64,000 nt of DNA from Caballeronia pedi (GTDB lineage: Bacteria > Pseudomonadota > Gammaproteobacteria > Burkholderiales > Burkholderiaceae): positions 1 through 64,000 of the forward strand of contig NZ_FCOE02000023.1 in assembly GCF_001544915.2 (NCBI RefSeq), written 5' to 3'. Positions 25,236 to 34,179 of the stretch are shown here, piece after piece; positions within the stretch are counted from its first letter, which is position 1; the number at the start of each line of letters is the position of its first letter. Under the pieces are notes generated by a model, which was not told the DNA's origin, made no database searches, and worked only from the letters and a program-made list of their open reading frames with translations. The position numbers and the translations under genes were made by a program.

Positions 25236-26015
25236 ATGAAGCGAATCTTGCAAGCAGCCTCGGTGCTGGCGCTGTCGGCCGGTCTGTTTTCGTCGGCTGG
25301 CGCGATGGCTCAGGATGCCCCGGTCAAAAACATCGTGCTCGTGCATGGCGCATGGGTCGATGGCTCGGGATGGAAACCGGTCTACGACATCCTGACCAAA
25401 GACGGCTATCACGTCACGATGGTGCAGGAACCCCTGACCTCGTTCGAAGCCGATGTCGCCGCGACCAGACGCGTCCTCGATCTGCAGAACGGCCCGACGA
25501 TTCTCGTCGGGCATAGTTACGGCGGGTCGGTCATCACGGAAGCGGGCGTGCATCCGAATGTCGCCGGTCTCGTGTATGTCGCGGCGCACGCGCCGAACGT
25601 CGGCGAGGACGAAGGCGCGCTCGGCAAGAAGACGCCCAGCTTCCTCGCGAAGCAGAGCGGCGCAGTGGAAAAGACAGCGGATGGCTACACGTATCTGAAC
25701 CCCGCCGTCTTCCCGAAAGACTTCGCGGCGGATCTGCCGCTCAGGCAGGCGCAGTTCGAATCGCGTTCGCAGATTCTGACGGCGGCGCAAGTCTTCACGA
25801 CGCCACTGACGGCGGCGGCGTGGACCTCGAAGCCGAGCTGGGGCATCGTGGCGGGCAGCGACAAGATCATCAATCCGGATCTGGAACGCTGGTACTACGA
25901 GCGCGCGCATAGTCACATGACGGTCATACCCGGCGCGAGCCACTCCGTGTATGAATCGAAGCCGAAGCAGGTCGCGGCTGTCATCGAAGATGCCGCGAAG
26001 CATGCGGTGCAGTAA
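25236..26015 (+). CDS. Exported alpha/beta hydrolase (EstC/pyrethroid-esterase-like)
   Basis: A 259-residue hydrolase with a Sec signal peptide (cleavage near AMA-QD, residue 26), so probably periplasmic. The fold markers are LVHGAWVDGSGW (oxyanion hole), Ser94 in GHSYGG, and a C-terminal His in GASHSVYES. This small-hydrolase group includes EstC-like esterases. It is 28 nt after the DUF4148 gene; substrate unknown. Confidence 0.88.
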   Translation: MKRILQAASVLALSAGLFSSAGAMAQDAPVKNIVLVHGAWVDGSGWKPVYDILTKDGYHVTMVQEPLTSFEADVAATRRVLDLQNGPTILVGHSYGGSVITEAGVHPNVAGLVYVAAHAPNVGEDEGALGKKTPSFLAKQSGAVEKTADGYTYLNPAVFPKDFAADLPLRQAQFESRSQILTAAQVFTTPLTAAAWTSKPSWGIVAGSDKIINPDLERWYYERAHSHMTVIPGASHSVYESKPKQVAAVIEDAAKHAVQ

Positions 26016-26026
26016 GTGAAGTAATC

Positions 26027-26065
26027 GCGCGGCTATCATGCAACATGCATGACGGCCGCGCATTT
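26027..26065 (+). terminator. Candidate terminator hairpin after the exported hydrolase
   Basis: A long hairpin: outer arms GCGCGGC (26027-26033) and GCCGCGC (26055-26061), a 2x2 mismatch, inner arms TCATGC and GCATGA, and an AACAT loop, followed by ATTTG. The T tract is weak, so efficiency is uncertain. Confidence 0.5.
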
Positions 26066-26173
26066 GTCTGTGGTTTGATTTTCCGCGCTTGCCGCTTTCC
26101 CCGTCATTGCCCTATAAAATGTGTGACCGCGCGGGTCCCGCACAAGGCATCGAATGATCGGACGGAGGAAGCA

Positions 26174-27583
26174 ATGGTTCGGCTCGTGATGATTCTTCTC
26201 GGCGTCGACTATCTGCGCACCCGCTGGCGCTCGGTGATGATCATCGGGTTACTCAGCATCGCGCTCGGCGGCGTCATCTTCACCGACGCGCTCGACGGCT
26301 CGCTCTACTTTCCCATCATCCCCTTCGCGCTGATGATGCTGTTCGAAGGCCTCGCCACGCTCGCAGTCGCGTGGACCGGCATGGGCGGCCAGCGCAAGCT
26401 ACGCTATGTGAAGGGCACGACGTTCTGCCTGTCGGCGCTGCTCGTGCTGTTCGGCGGCGAGCACGGCAACTTCGTGCTGTCGCTCATCTTCGGCACGCTC
26501 TTTCTGGTCGACGGCGCCTTGCAGATCGTCTCGGCGCGCCTGGTCCGTTTTCGCAAATGGCGTCTCGCGACGGCGGGCGGCGTGCTCGAAATCGCCATCG
26601 CAATCTTTTTTTATCAGCCGTATCCCGATCACTACGCGGGCACCGTCGCGTATTGCGTCGCGTTCGGGCTGTTCTTCGGCGGCTGGAACATGATCCTGCT
26701 CGCGGCGCGCGTGCGGCGCATGGCGGCGAATCCGGCCGTCGATGGCGCGGCGAACACGGCTACCGATGATGCTTCGACGCAAGCCGCGCCGTCATTCGCC
26801 GGCGCGGTCTGGGACGGCCCGCCCGCGCCCGATGAAGCGGCGCTGACCGTGCATGTCTGGACGCCGGTCGGCACGGCGAAGTCGCAGACGCGACGGCAAC
26901 TGATCGTCGACCGCTACATCGCCGCGGTCGACAGGAACGGCACCATCTCGACCGGCCACGCCGCGCTGGAGACGCCTGAAGGCGTGTACATCAGCCTGTA
27001 TCCGGCGGTCGAGATCGACCGTTCGCCGAACGAATTCACGCGCACGCTGCGCGCGACCCGCGAGAACGATGTGCCCGGCCTGTTTCAGCCCGACTATGCG
27101 ACCGAATCGAAAGCATGGTGCCCGTCGACGCAGCAGGTGCGCATCCGCAATTACGATCCGGAGCGGCTCGCGCGCTTCTGGCAGGCGTATCGAAGCGACA
27201 CGACCTACAACCTCACGTACCGCAATTGTTCGAGTTCCGTGGCGCGCGCGCTGGAAGCGGCGATCGAAGGGGCATCGGCGCGGGTCTGGGGAAAGGGCGG
27301 CGGGTGGAAGCCGCTCGTGCGCATCATGGCGACGCCGGAGCTGTGGGTTGCGGCGCAAGTGCGCAAGCGCGCCGCGACGATGGCCTGGACGCCCGGCCTC
27401 ACGCTCGATTACGCGCGCGCGCTCAGCATGCTCGCGGACCCGCGTCATTCGGGCTGGGTGCGAATGGCGCGCATCGCGGTCGCGACCATGTACCGGTCGC
27501 GGCAGCGCTGGCGCGCCGAGGAAGACGCGGCGGCGCACGCCCGCGACGAAGCCGCGGTGACGGCGGAGCAGCGGCCGGGATGA
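26174..27583 (+). CDS. HdeD-like (DUF308) membrane protein fused to a putative permuted NlpC/P60-like domain
   Basis: A 469-residue protein with a start fixed by a strong GGAGG (26164-26168) before ATG 26174. Residues 1-180 form about six membrane helices resembling HdeD/DUF308 acid-resistance proteins. After an Ala/Pro linker (about 185-222) comes a soluble domain with His262 in STGHAAL and Cys352 in YRNCSSSVARAL. The order His then Asn-Cys is that of circularly permuted papain-like (YiiX/LRAT-type) domains, so a thiol hydrolase or acyltransferase activity is possible. The membrane half is well supported; the catalytic half is my inference from motif order. Confidence 0.78.
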   Translation: MVRLVMILLGVDYLRTRWRSVMIIGLLSIALGGVIFTDALDGSLYFPIIPFALMMLFEGLATLAVAWTGMGGQRKLRYVKGTTFCLSALLVLFGGEHGNFVLSLIFGTLFLVDGALQIVSARLVRFRKWRLATAGGVLEIAIAIFFYQPYPDHYAGTVAYCVAFGLFFGGWNMILLAARVRRMAANPAVDGAANTATDDASTQAAPSFAGAVWDGPPAPDEAALTVHVWTPVGTAKSQTRRQLIVDRYIAAVDRNGTISTGHAALETPEGVYISLYPAVEIDRSPNEFTRTLRATRENDVPGLFQPDYATESKAWCPSTQQVRIRNYDPERLARFWQAYRSDTTYNLTYRNCSSSVARALEAAIEGASARVWGKGGGWKPLVRIMATPELWVAAQVRKRAATMAWTPGLTLDYARALSMLADPRHSGWVRMARIAVATMYRSRQRWRAEEDAAAHARDEAAVTAEQRPG

Positions 27584-27588
27584 CTGGC

Positions 27589-28800
27589 CTACTGTTCGCT
27601 TGCCTTGTCGGCCGCCTTGCGTGAACGGCCCGAGCGCGACGACGACTTGCGCGGCGGCTTCACCGCTTCGGGTTCGGCAGCGGGCGCGCTTTCTGCAGCC
27701 GCTTCGTGAGGCGCGTCAGCGGCGCGTGCCTTCGCTGTCGTCTTGCGCGCGCGGCGCGGCGCGGCGGTCTTTTTCGGCGCGGGCGCGGGTTCGGCTTGCG
27801 GTTCGGGCGTTTGCGCTTCGACGATCGGCGGCGCTTCGTCGACGACCGTGACGGCTTCGGCCACGGGCATCGGCGCCTGCTTGCGGCCGCCGCGCTTGCT
27901 CCGGCGGTTTGCATTTCCCGCGCCGTCGCTCTCTCGCGCGGCTACCGGCGGCTCGGCGTGCCGCACGTCCAGCGTCGCTGACTGCGCGATCTGAGCCGAT
28001 CGAAACACGAACGCGCCGGATTTATCGTCGCGGCCGACTTCCAGCAGCCCGCGCGATTGCGCTTCGTCGAGCAGATTGCCGAACGCGCGAAAACCGTATT
28101 GCGTTTCGCTGAAGCCGGGCTTGCGCCGCTTGATCGCGCTCTTCAAAACCGATGCCCAGATCTTGCCGCTTTCGCCACGCTCCGATGCGAGCGCCTCGAA
28201 GGTTTCGACGGTGATCGCGATCGCCTGCGACTTGCGCGATTCCATCTCGTGTTTCGGCTGGCGTTCCTCTTCGGACGGGCGCTTCGTTTCGCGCGCCTCG
28301 CGCTTGGCGATGGCGCGTTGCTGCTCGCGCACGAGGTCGTCATAGAAGATGAACTCGTCGCAGTTCGCGACGAGCAGATCGGAAGTCGATTGCTTCACGC
28401 CGACGCCGATCACCTTCTTCGCGTTCTCGCGCAGCTTCGAGACGAGCGGCGAGAAGTCGGAGTCGCCGCTGATGATGACGAACGTATCGACGTGCGCTTT
28501 CGTGTAGCAGAGATCGAGGGCATCGACGACGAGACGGATATCGGCGGAATTCTTGCCCGACTGGCGCACGTGCGGAATTTCGATCATCTCGAAGCTGGCC
28601 TCGTGCATCGCCGACTTGAAACCCTTGTAGCGATCCCAGTCGCAATAGGCTTTCTTGACGACGATGCTTCCCTTCAGAAGCAGGCGTTCGAGCACAGGTT
28701 TGATATCGAATTTCTCGTACTTCGCGTCGCGCACGCCGAGCGCGACGTTTTCGAAGTCGCAGAACAACGCCATGCTGACGCTTTCCTGAGGTCCAGCCAT
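27589..28800 (-). CDS. NYN-domain ribonuclease-like protein with OST-HTH domain
   Basis: A 403-residue protein. Residues 10-155 form a NYN (PIN-like, LabA/MARF1 type) domain with the acidic set Asp15 (FCDFEN), Asp87 (SADIRL), Asp113 and Asp115 (SGDSDF), consistent with metal-dependent RNA cleavage. A LOTUS/OST-HTH RNA-binding domain follows (about 200-275, GKIWASVLKSAIKRRKPGF), then a long low-complexity Ala/Pro/Lys-rich tail. I choose ATG 28800 with GGAGA upstream. It converges on the HdeD fusion gene with a 5-nt gap. Confidence 0.88.
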   Translation of the reverse strand: MAGPQESVSMALFCDFENVALGVRDAKYEKFDIKPVLERLLLKGSIVVKKAYCDWDRYKGFKSAMHEASFEMIEIPHVRQSGKNSADIRLVVDALDLCYTKAHVDTFVIISGDSDFSPLVSKLRENAKKVIGVGVKQSTSDLLVANCDEFIFYDDLVREQQRAIAKREARETKRPSEEERQPKHEMESRKSQAIAITVETFEALASERGESGKIWASVLKSAIKRRKPGFSETQYGFRAFGNLLDEAQSRGLLEVGRDDKSGAFVFRSAQIAQSATLDVRHAEPPVAARESDGAGNANRRSKRGGRKQAPMPVAEAVTVVDEAPPIVEAQTPEPQAEPAPAPKKTAAPRRARKTTAKARAADAPHEAAAESAPAAEPEAVKPPRKSSSRSGRSRKAADKASEQ

Positions 28801-28868
28801 TTGGTTCTCCAGCCCGTGCGGCATGTTTGGAATGTGCACATGATAGCTTGTTGGGCTGAAGGCGCAGA

Positions 28869-29258
28869 TCAAATCCAGAGATCGTTCGGCGCGGTGCGCT
28901 CGTTCTGCGTCTCGCCGGTATTCACGACGCCGCGCGGCTCGATGAGCATGATCTTCACTTCGCGCGCCGCATACGGCTTATGCTCGACGCCCTTCGGCAC
29001 GACGCCGAACTCGCCCGCGCGCAGGACCATCGCGCCGTCGCGAAAGTCTATGCGCAATTCGCCCTCGAGCACGATGAAGGTCTCGTCGGTGTCCGCGTGA
29101 CGATGCCAGATGAAGTCGCCTTCGAGACGCGCGACCTTGAACTGATAGTCGTTCATTTCGGCGATCACGCGCTGCTGCCAGAAGCCGTCGATTTTGCGCG
29201 CCTTGTCGAGCGGGTCGATCGCGACGCGCTGGCCGCGAGAGCTTTCGATGGATGTCAT
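28869..29258 (-). CDS. Cupin domain protein
   Basis: A 129-residue single-domain cupin. Motif 1 is WHRHADTDETFIVLEGELRID and motif 2 is KGVEHKPYAAREVKIMLIEP, giving the His and Glu set that usually holds a metal, though motif 2 is partly degenerate. The product is probably a small metal-binding enzyme or sensor. It lies 68 nt upstream of the NYN gene on the same strand. Confidence 0.85.
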   Translation of the reverse strand: MTSIESSRGQRVAIDPLDKARKIDGFWQQRVIAEMNDYQFKVARLEGDFIWHRHADTDETFIVLEGELRIDFRDGAMVLRAGEFGVVPKGVEHKPYAAREVKIMLIEPRGVVNTGETQNERTAPNDLWI

Positions 29259-29341
29259 GATTGGGCTCCGTATCCGTGACGTTGACGAAGCCGAGACTAA
29301 TGCTCGCGCGCGGCGCGCGTCTTGAACGATCGTGCAGACGC

Positions 29342-30175
29342 TCAGCGCGATGCGACGCCGCTCGCGATCGTCCGCCAGCGCGCGGGCGGAATGCCGAACG
29401 CGCGCGTGAACTGGCGCGTCATGTGACTCTGATCGGCGAAGCCCGCGTGCGCCGCGATATCCGCGAGCGGCGCGCCGGTCAGCATGAGGCGGCGGGCGAG
29501 ATCGAGGCGGCGCATCGTCAGATAGCGATACGGGCTCGTGCCGTAGAACTTGCGGAAATCACGCGACAGCCCGAAGCGGTCGCGTCCAGTCACGCGCTCC
29601 AGTTCGTCCAGCGTGATGATGCGATCGCAGTTCGCACGCAGATAGGCGTGAGCGCGCGCGGCGCTCGTGTAATCGCCGCTATCGGAGACCGTTGGCGCGC
29701 CGGCCGCTTGCGCGAGCGCAAGCGCCAGTTCGGTCAGCGCGTCATGCTGTTCGAGCGGCTCGAATGGCTGCTGCGCCTTTTCGGTGCGCTGCAGCAGGGC
29801 TTCCGTCGCGCGCGAGACGCGCAGATCCGTCGTCACGCCGCCTTCGACGAAAGGCAGTGCGCGGCCGCCGAGTATCGCCTGAATCAGCGCGGGATCGACA
29901 TACAGCATGCGATAGCGGAAGCCGTCGCCGGTGCCCGCCTGTCCGTCATGAAGTTCGTCGGGATGCAGGACCATTGTCTGGCCCGGCACGCTGTGACGCA
30001 GCCCGCGCCGGTAGTTGAAGCTCTGCACGCCCGCGAGCGTGCGGCCGATCGCATAGGTGTCGTGCCGATGCATGCCGTAGGCCTTGCCGCCGAACCAGGC
30101 TTCGATGCGTTCGATGCCTTCGGTCGGCGCGGCCCTCAGTACCCAGTCCGACGCGGTTTTCTTCATCTCGGCCAC
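29342..30175 (-). CDS. AraC family transcriptional regulator with cupin-like sensor domain
   Basis: A 277-residue regulator. The N-terminal AraC-type sensing domain (about 1-150) has the pattern MHRHDTYAIGRTLAGVQSFNYRRGL and HPDELHDGQAG. Two helix-turn-helix units are in the C-terminal 100 residues (ITLDELERVTGRDRFGLSRDFRKFYG and APLADIAAHAGFADQSHMTRQFTRAFG). Ligand and targets are unknown; the adjacent cupin gene is a possible target. Confidence 0.88.
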   Translation of the reverse strand: MAEMKKTASDWVLRAAPTEGIERIEAWFGGKAYGMHRHDTYAIGRTLAGVQSFNYRRGLRHSVPGQTMVLHPDELHDGQAGTGDGFRYRMLYVDPALIQAILGGRALPFVEGGVTTDLRVSRATEALLQRTEKAQQPFEPLEQHDALTELALALAQAAGAPTVSDSGDYTSAARAHAYLRANCDRIITLDELERVTGRDRFGLSRDFRKFYGTSPYRYLTMRRLDLARRLMLTGAPLADIAAHAGFADQSHMTRQFTRAFGIPPARWRTIASGVASR

Positions 30176-30230
30176 GGCTCCCCGCCTTCATCGAAGGCGT
30201 TATCGGAATACGGCGATTCGGCGTGCGCTC

Positions 30231-30632
30231 TCAGCCCTTCCCATACCGCCCGGCAAGCGCCGCCAGATCGCGCCGAACCCACTGCGCATCCGCAGCGAAT
30301 TTTTCATCGCTCATGCCGGGCTGGCGGAACAGCGTGAGCGCCACCTCAGCGCCCGCGCCGTTCTGATAGACGCGCAACGGAACATAGACCTCATCACCGT
30401 TAGACAGATACACCCGATGATCCATCACGCCGAACGCGTTGTGCTCCGTGAAGCGGATCGTCACTTCGCCTTCCGGTCCACGGGCGCGCCAGTGATCGCC
30501 CATGTCTTCGAGCGCCGACTGCGCGAGCCCCGACGCCCACGTCGGAAACACCTCAGGACGCCAGATCGCGTCGTAAAGCTCGCGCCAGTCGCGCGCGATC
30601 GTCACAGTGATGGTCTGCGTTTGCATCGTCAC
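30231..30632 (-). CDS. SRPBCC family protein
   Basis: A 133-residue protein with the SRPBCC opening (TVTIARDWRELYDAIWRPEVFPTWASG) and a central beta-sheet stretch (GPEGEVTIRFTEHNAFGVMDHRVYL). Such proteins bind hydrophobic ligands or act as cyclases; no function can be assigned. A second ATG six nt downstream is an equal start candidate. It lies 7 nt downstream of the KfrA-like gene on the same strand. Confidence 0.75.
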   Translation of the reverse strand: MTMQTQTITVTIARDWRELYDAIWRPEVFPTWASGLAQSALEDMGDHWRARGPEGEVTIRFTEHNAFGVMDHRVYLSNGDEVYVPLRVYQNGAGAEVALTLFRQPGMSDEKFAADAQWVRRDLAALAGRYGKG

Positions 30633-30639
30633 GTGCGCT

Positions 30640-32424
30640 TCAGGATTCGATCTTCGACATCACCGCAGTCGCCGGATCGTAGCGATAACCCTTCTGCGCG
30701 AGCTGCTGCGCCATCTTGTCGCCGATCAGCTTCTGCTGCGCCTCGCGCAGCACGAGTTCGTGGTCCGGCTTCATGCGCTCAAGTTCAACCGCGAGCCTGC
30801 GCATCAGCGCGACTTCGCCGGTGCTGCGGGCATCGATGAAAAGGATCTTCTCGTTGGCCACGTCGAGCCGCTGGCGCAAGTCCTTCGCGTACGTCACCCA
30901 TTGTTCGGCGTTGGCGCGAAGGTCATCGTACGCTTTCGAATGCGACTTGGCCTGCGCCGAAACCTGACGCTGCAACGACGCGAGCTCGGACTCTTCGCCC
31001 TGCTCCTTCTCGACGAGACGCTTCGCCAGGTCCGTCGCGTTCCTCTCGGCGGCCTCGGCGCGCTCGCGCAAGGCGTGGACATCGTTCGATACGCGCGCGA
31101 GTTCCGCGCCCTGCTCGGCCTTTTCTTCCATCAACGCGCTGATGCGCTTGCGGGTTTCCTCCAGCTCGCCGCCCACGCGCTCGACGTGATCGCGCTGCGC
31201 CACGACTTCCGCGTTGCGCGCAGCCGCGCTTTCGCGCTCCGCCGCCAACGCGCCGCGCACTTCGTTCAACTCGGCTTCCAGCGCGGCCACGCGCGCGAGA
31301 CTTTCGCTCGCCTGTGCTTCGGCGGCTTGCGCGCGCGCCTGCGCGGCGTTCGCATCCTGCGACGAGCGCTCGACCTGCGCCGAATTGTCATGCGCAATCC
31401 GGGTCAGCGCCTCGTGCTCCTGCCGAAACTGATCGCGCTCGTGCGCGATGCGCGCGAGTTCATCGTCCTTGCCCGACAGCAACGCATGCAGATCCGCGTG
31501 ATCCTGACGCGCCTGATCGCGCTCTTCAACGATACGCGCGAGATCCTGGTCCTTGCCGGCGATCAACGCGTGCAATTGCTCGTGCTGCTGTTGCGTCTGA
31601 TTGTGCTCGTCCGCGATGCGCGCGAGTTCTTCATCCTTGCCCGCGAGCGCCGCGTGCAATTGCTCATGCTGCTGGCGGGTCTGATCCCGCTCCTGCGCGA
31701 TGCGCGCGAGTTCGTCGTCCTTGCCCGCGAGCGCCGCCTGCAATTGCTCATGCTGCTGGCGCGTCTGATCCCGCTCATGCGCGATGCGCGCGATGTCTTC
31801 ATCCTTCGCGGACAACGCCGCGTTCAACGCGTCTTTCGCACGCCGCTCTTCTTCGAGCGACGCCGACACGGCTTCGCGCTCGGCCTGTTCCATCGATGCG
31901 CGCCGCGCCGCTTCCTCGATCTGCGTCTCGGCGTTCTGCGCGCGCGCCGTGGCCGTCCCGACCTCTTCGTGCAGGCGCGCGACCGACTCTTCCGACGCGC
32001 GCAACGCGCTCAGCGTTTCCGTCATCTGCTGACGGTTCTTTTCGGCTTCGCTGCCGGTCTTCTGGAACTCGGCGAGCGCCTCGTCGCGTTCCGCGAGCGC
32101 CGTCGAAAGCCGCTGGTTCAGCGCGGAGAGGCGCTGGCCGGCAAGCCGTTCGGTGTCGTCGCGCGACACGGTCCAGAGCCGCCGCGCGACGTTCACGAGC
32201 GTCTCCGCCAGATCGTCGGGAAGCCCGGTCAGCGCCTGCTGCTGCGGCATGTCCGGCGAACGCGCCTCGCGCCAGCGCTGCAGGCCGGCCGCGATGGCGA
32301 GGAGCGAACCGCCGCCGGCCGCCTCCCAAACAGTCAGTGGGGAGACCTTGCGGCCTTCTTCGGTCAGGCGATCGGCGATCGACGCGATCTGCTCGACAGT
32401 GATGATGTCTACGTCTGTGGGCAT
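30640..32424 (-). CDS. KfrA-like DNA-binding protein with long coiled coil
   Basis: A 594-residue protein. Residues 5-110 resemble the KfrA N-terminal DNA-binding domain (VEQIASIADRLTEEGRKVSPLTVWEAAGGG); nearly all the rest is charged heptad-rich coiled coil, including five tandem 28-residue repeats (207-340). KfrA proteins are known from IncP and related plasmids, where they help plasmid maintenance and repress their own genes; chromosomal homologues occur in Burkholderiales. I choose ATG 32424, where the domain begins; the frame is open for 69 more codons upstream. No partition genes lie nearby. Confidence 0.85.
   Translation of the reverse strand: MPTDVDIITVEQIASIADRLTEEGRKVSPLTVWEAAGGGSLLAIAAGLQRWREARSPDMPQQQALTGLPDDLAETLVNVARRLWTVSRDDTERLAGQRLSALNQRLSTALAERDEALAEFQKTGSEAEKNRQQMTETLSALRASEESVARLHEEVGTATARAQNAETQIEEAARRASMEQAEREAVSASLEEERRAKDALNAALSAKDEDIARIAHERDQTRQQHEQLQAALAGKDDELARIAQERDQTRQQHEQLHAALAGKDEELARIADEHNQTQQQHEQLHALIAGKDQDLARIVEERDQARQDHADLHALLSGKDDELARIAHERDQFRQEHEALTRIAHDNSAQVERSSQDANAAQARAQAAEAQASESLARVAALEAELNEVRGALAAERESAAARNAEVVAQRDHVERVGGELEETRKRISALMEEKAEQGAELARVSNDVHALRERAEAAERNATDLAKRLVEKEQGEESELASLQRQVSAQAKSHSKAYDDLRANAEQWVTYAKDLRQRLDVANEKILFIDARSTGEVALMRRLAVELERMKPDHELVLREAQQKLIGDKMAQQLAQKGYRYDPATAVMSKIES
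31405..31806 (-). repeat. 84-bp tandem repeats coding 28-residue coiled-coil units
   Basis: Four full copies and one partial copy (last about 22 residues) of a unit starting KD-x-[DE]-[IL]-ARI, containing ERDQTRQQHEQL and ending AG or SG. They code residues 207-340 of the KfrA-like protein. The 28-residue period equals four heptads, so copy number could change without breaking the coiled coil. Confidence 0.9.
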
Positions 32425-32639
32425 AAGCGCCTCGAAAATCAGTGGCGTCGCACTCAAAAAACTGCGATACGTTGTTACATTCGGCTCAATCCGCGCGGGG
32501 CGGACAGGGATGATACCCATTTTCCGCGCTCTTCCCTTTGGCCGGATGTCACATCCGGTCAAAAATTGGATTTTCCCGCAAGAGTGTATCGCCTGCATGG
32601 CGATAAGTTCGAAGCGTAATACGATATTCACAGAAACGT

Positions 32640-32669
32640 ATCAAGCCCGGACGGTCGATCCGTCCGGGC
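32640..32669 (-). terminator. Terminator hairpin after the minus-strand DUF4148 gene
   Basis: A perfect 10-bp stem (arms 32645-32654 and 32660-32669, GCCCGGACGG and CCGTCCGGGC) with a 5-nt loop. Read on the minus strand it follows the DUF4148 stop by 26 nt and precedes a TGATACGTTTCTG stretch, a modest T-rich run. Confidence 0.65.
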
Positions 32670-32695
32670 GTGCGAACATGGCTGAAACCGCGCGC

Positions 32696-33004
32696 TTACG
32701 GCTTCGCGAAAACCGGTCCGAGACCGATGACGTCCGCATCTGTCGAGCGCGCGCCCGACGCGACGCTGCCGCCCGCCGGCGCGCCGTACGCGGTCAGGCC
32801 GTGGGCCGCATCGATACGCGCCTGCGCGGCCTGGATGTTGCGCGGGTATTGCGTCTGATCGCTGGCGGGGTCATAGCCCGCCTTTTGCAACTCGACGAGT
32901 TGCGCGCGCACTTCCGCGCGAGTAACCGGCTGGCTCGACTGCGCGAACGAAAGGGCCGGAATGGCGACAGCGGCAGCGACGATCAGCGATTGAATGACTT
33001 TCAT
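32696..33004 (-). CDS. DUF4148 small secreted protein
   Basis: A 102-residue exported protein with a Sec signal peptide (cleavage near ALSFA-Q, residue 22) and the family motif VTRAEVRAQLVELQKAGYDP, then YPRNIQAAQARIDAAHG. It is a second member of the family at 24866 but has no C-terminal cysteines. Function unknown. It is divergent from the LysR gene at 33250, and a hairpin terminator follows. Confidence 0.87.
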   Translation of the reverse strand: MKVIQSLIVAAAVAIPALSFAQSSQPVTRAEVRAQLVELQKAGYDPASDQTQYPRNIQAAQARIDAAHGLTAYGAPAGGSVASGARSTDADVIGLGPVFAKP

Positions 33005-33249
33005 GATTTACCTCCAGAGTTTGTGATGGAAGGCCGTCTTGCCGATCCGCCGTGTGTTTCGGATCGTTCGGGCTTGGAAGTATTAGAACCGCCGGACGTA
33101 TCCGGCTTGTTTCGCGAAACGCGCGTTATGAAACGCCGTATGTCGGCATTCGTCGCAGATACAGTGCGATACAAAGTCGGCGCGCCGTCTACAATCGGCG
33201 GGCGCGTATCGCGACGGGAAACAATCGAGACCATCGACGGAGACAAACC

Positions 33250-34179
33250 ATGCAGACCCCGCGCCCTTCGCTGAACGCCCTGCGCGCGTTCGAGGCCGTG
33301 GCGCGCCTGCGCAGCATGACGCTCGCCGCGCAGGAACTGTGCGTCACGCACGGCGCGATCAGCCGGCAGGTGAAGGCGCTGGAGGACACGCTCGGCCTCA
33401 CGCTGCTGGTGCGCTCGGCGCAGTCGTCGGACCCGACGCCCGAAGGCAGGCGCCTCGCCGAAGGCCTCACGACGGCGTTCAATCTCATCGACGCGAGCAT
33501 CGAGCAGCTCAAGCCCGAGCCGCTCACGCTGTCGTGCTCCGCGACCATCATGATGAACTGGCTGATTCCGCGCATCGCCGGCTTTCACCGGCGCTATCCG
33601 CAAACGGAGCTGAAGTTCAACATGAACTACGACCAGATCGATTTCGTGCGCGACAAGATCAGCGTCGCGATCCGCGCGAGCACGATCGAGCCGCCGAAGG
33701 ACGCGCTCACGCGCACGCTCATCGACGAGTGGATCGGGCCGGTGTGCTCGCCCGATTACGCGCAGTCGATCGGCCTCGCGACGCCCGCCGATCTCGCGCG
33801 CGCAAAACTGCTTTCCGCGCGCACGCGTCCCGAAGCGTGGGCGGACTGGTATCGCGCGACCAGCATCGCGCCCGTTGCCGGCGCAAGCACGGATGCCTAC
33901 GAACACTTCTATCTGCTGATCCAGGCCGCCGTGTGCGGGCTCGGCGTCGCGCTCGTGCCGCAGATGCTCGTGATGAACGACCTCGTCTCCGGCAAGCTCG
34001 TCGCGCCCTTCGGCTTCGCGCCCGGGCCGCGCCAGCTCGTGCTGTGGGTCGCGCCGCATCTGCGCGCGCACGCCGACGTCGCGCAGCTTGAGCGCTGGCT
34101 GATCGAGGAAATGAACGAGAGCCTGAAGGAGATGACCGCGTTCCCGCGCGTGCGCGAAGACGCGGCGCTCAGGACGTGA
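33250..34179 (+). CDS. LysR family transcriptional regulator (GcvA-like)
   Basis: A 309-residue regulator. The N-terminal winged helix-turn-helix has the LysR form (LNALRAFEAVARLRSMTLAAQELCVTHGAISRQVKALEDTLG); the rest is the two-lobed periplasmic-binding-like effector domain. The opening and the ISRQVK helix are like GcvA-type regulators. ATG 33250 has GGAG upstream; the frame is open earlier but without similarity. Its end overlaps the convergent GntR gene by 11 nt. Targets unknown. Confidence 0.88.
   Translation: MQTPRPSLNALRAFEAVARLRSMTLAAQELCVTHGAISRQVKALEDTLGLTLLVRSAQSSDPTPEGRRLAEGLTTAFNLIDASIEQLKPEPLTLSCSATIMMNWLIPRIAGFHRRYPQTELKFNMNYDQIDFVRDKISVAIRASTIEPPKDALTRTLIDEWIGPVCSPDYAQSIGLATPADLARAKLLSARTRPEAWADWYRATSIAPVAGASTDAYEHFYLLIQAAVCGLGVALVPQMLVMNDLVSGKLVAPFGFAPGPRQLVLWVAPHLRAHADVAQLERWLIEEMNESLKEMTAFPRVREDAALRT

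Noticed and set aside
31405..31806. The 84-bp repeats as a CRISPR array
   Set aside because: The units are adjacent, in frame with a coiled-coil gene, without unique spacers, and no cas genes are present.
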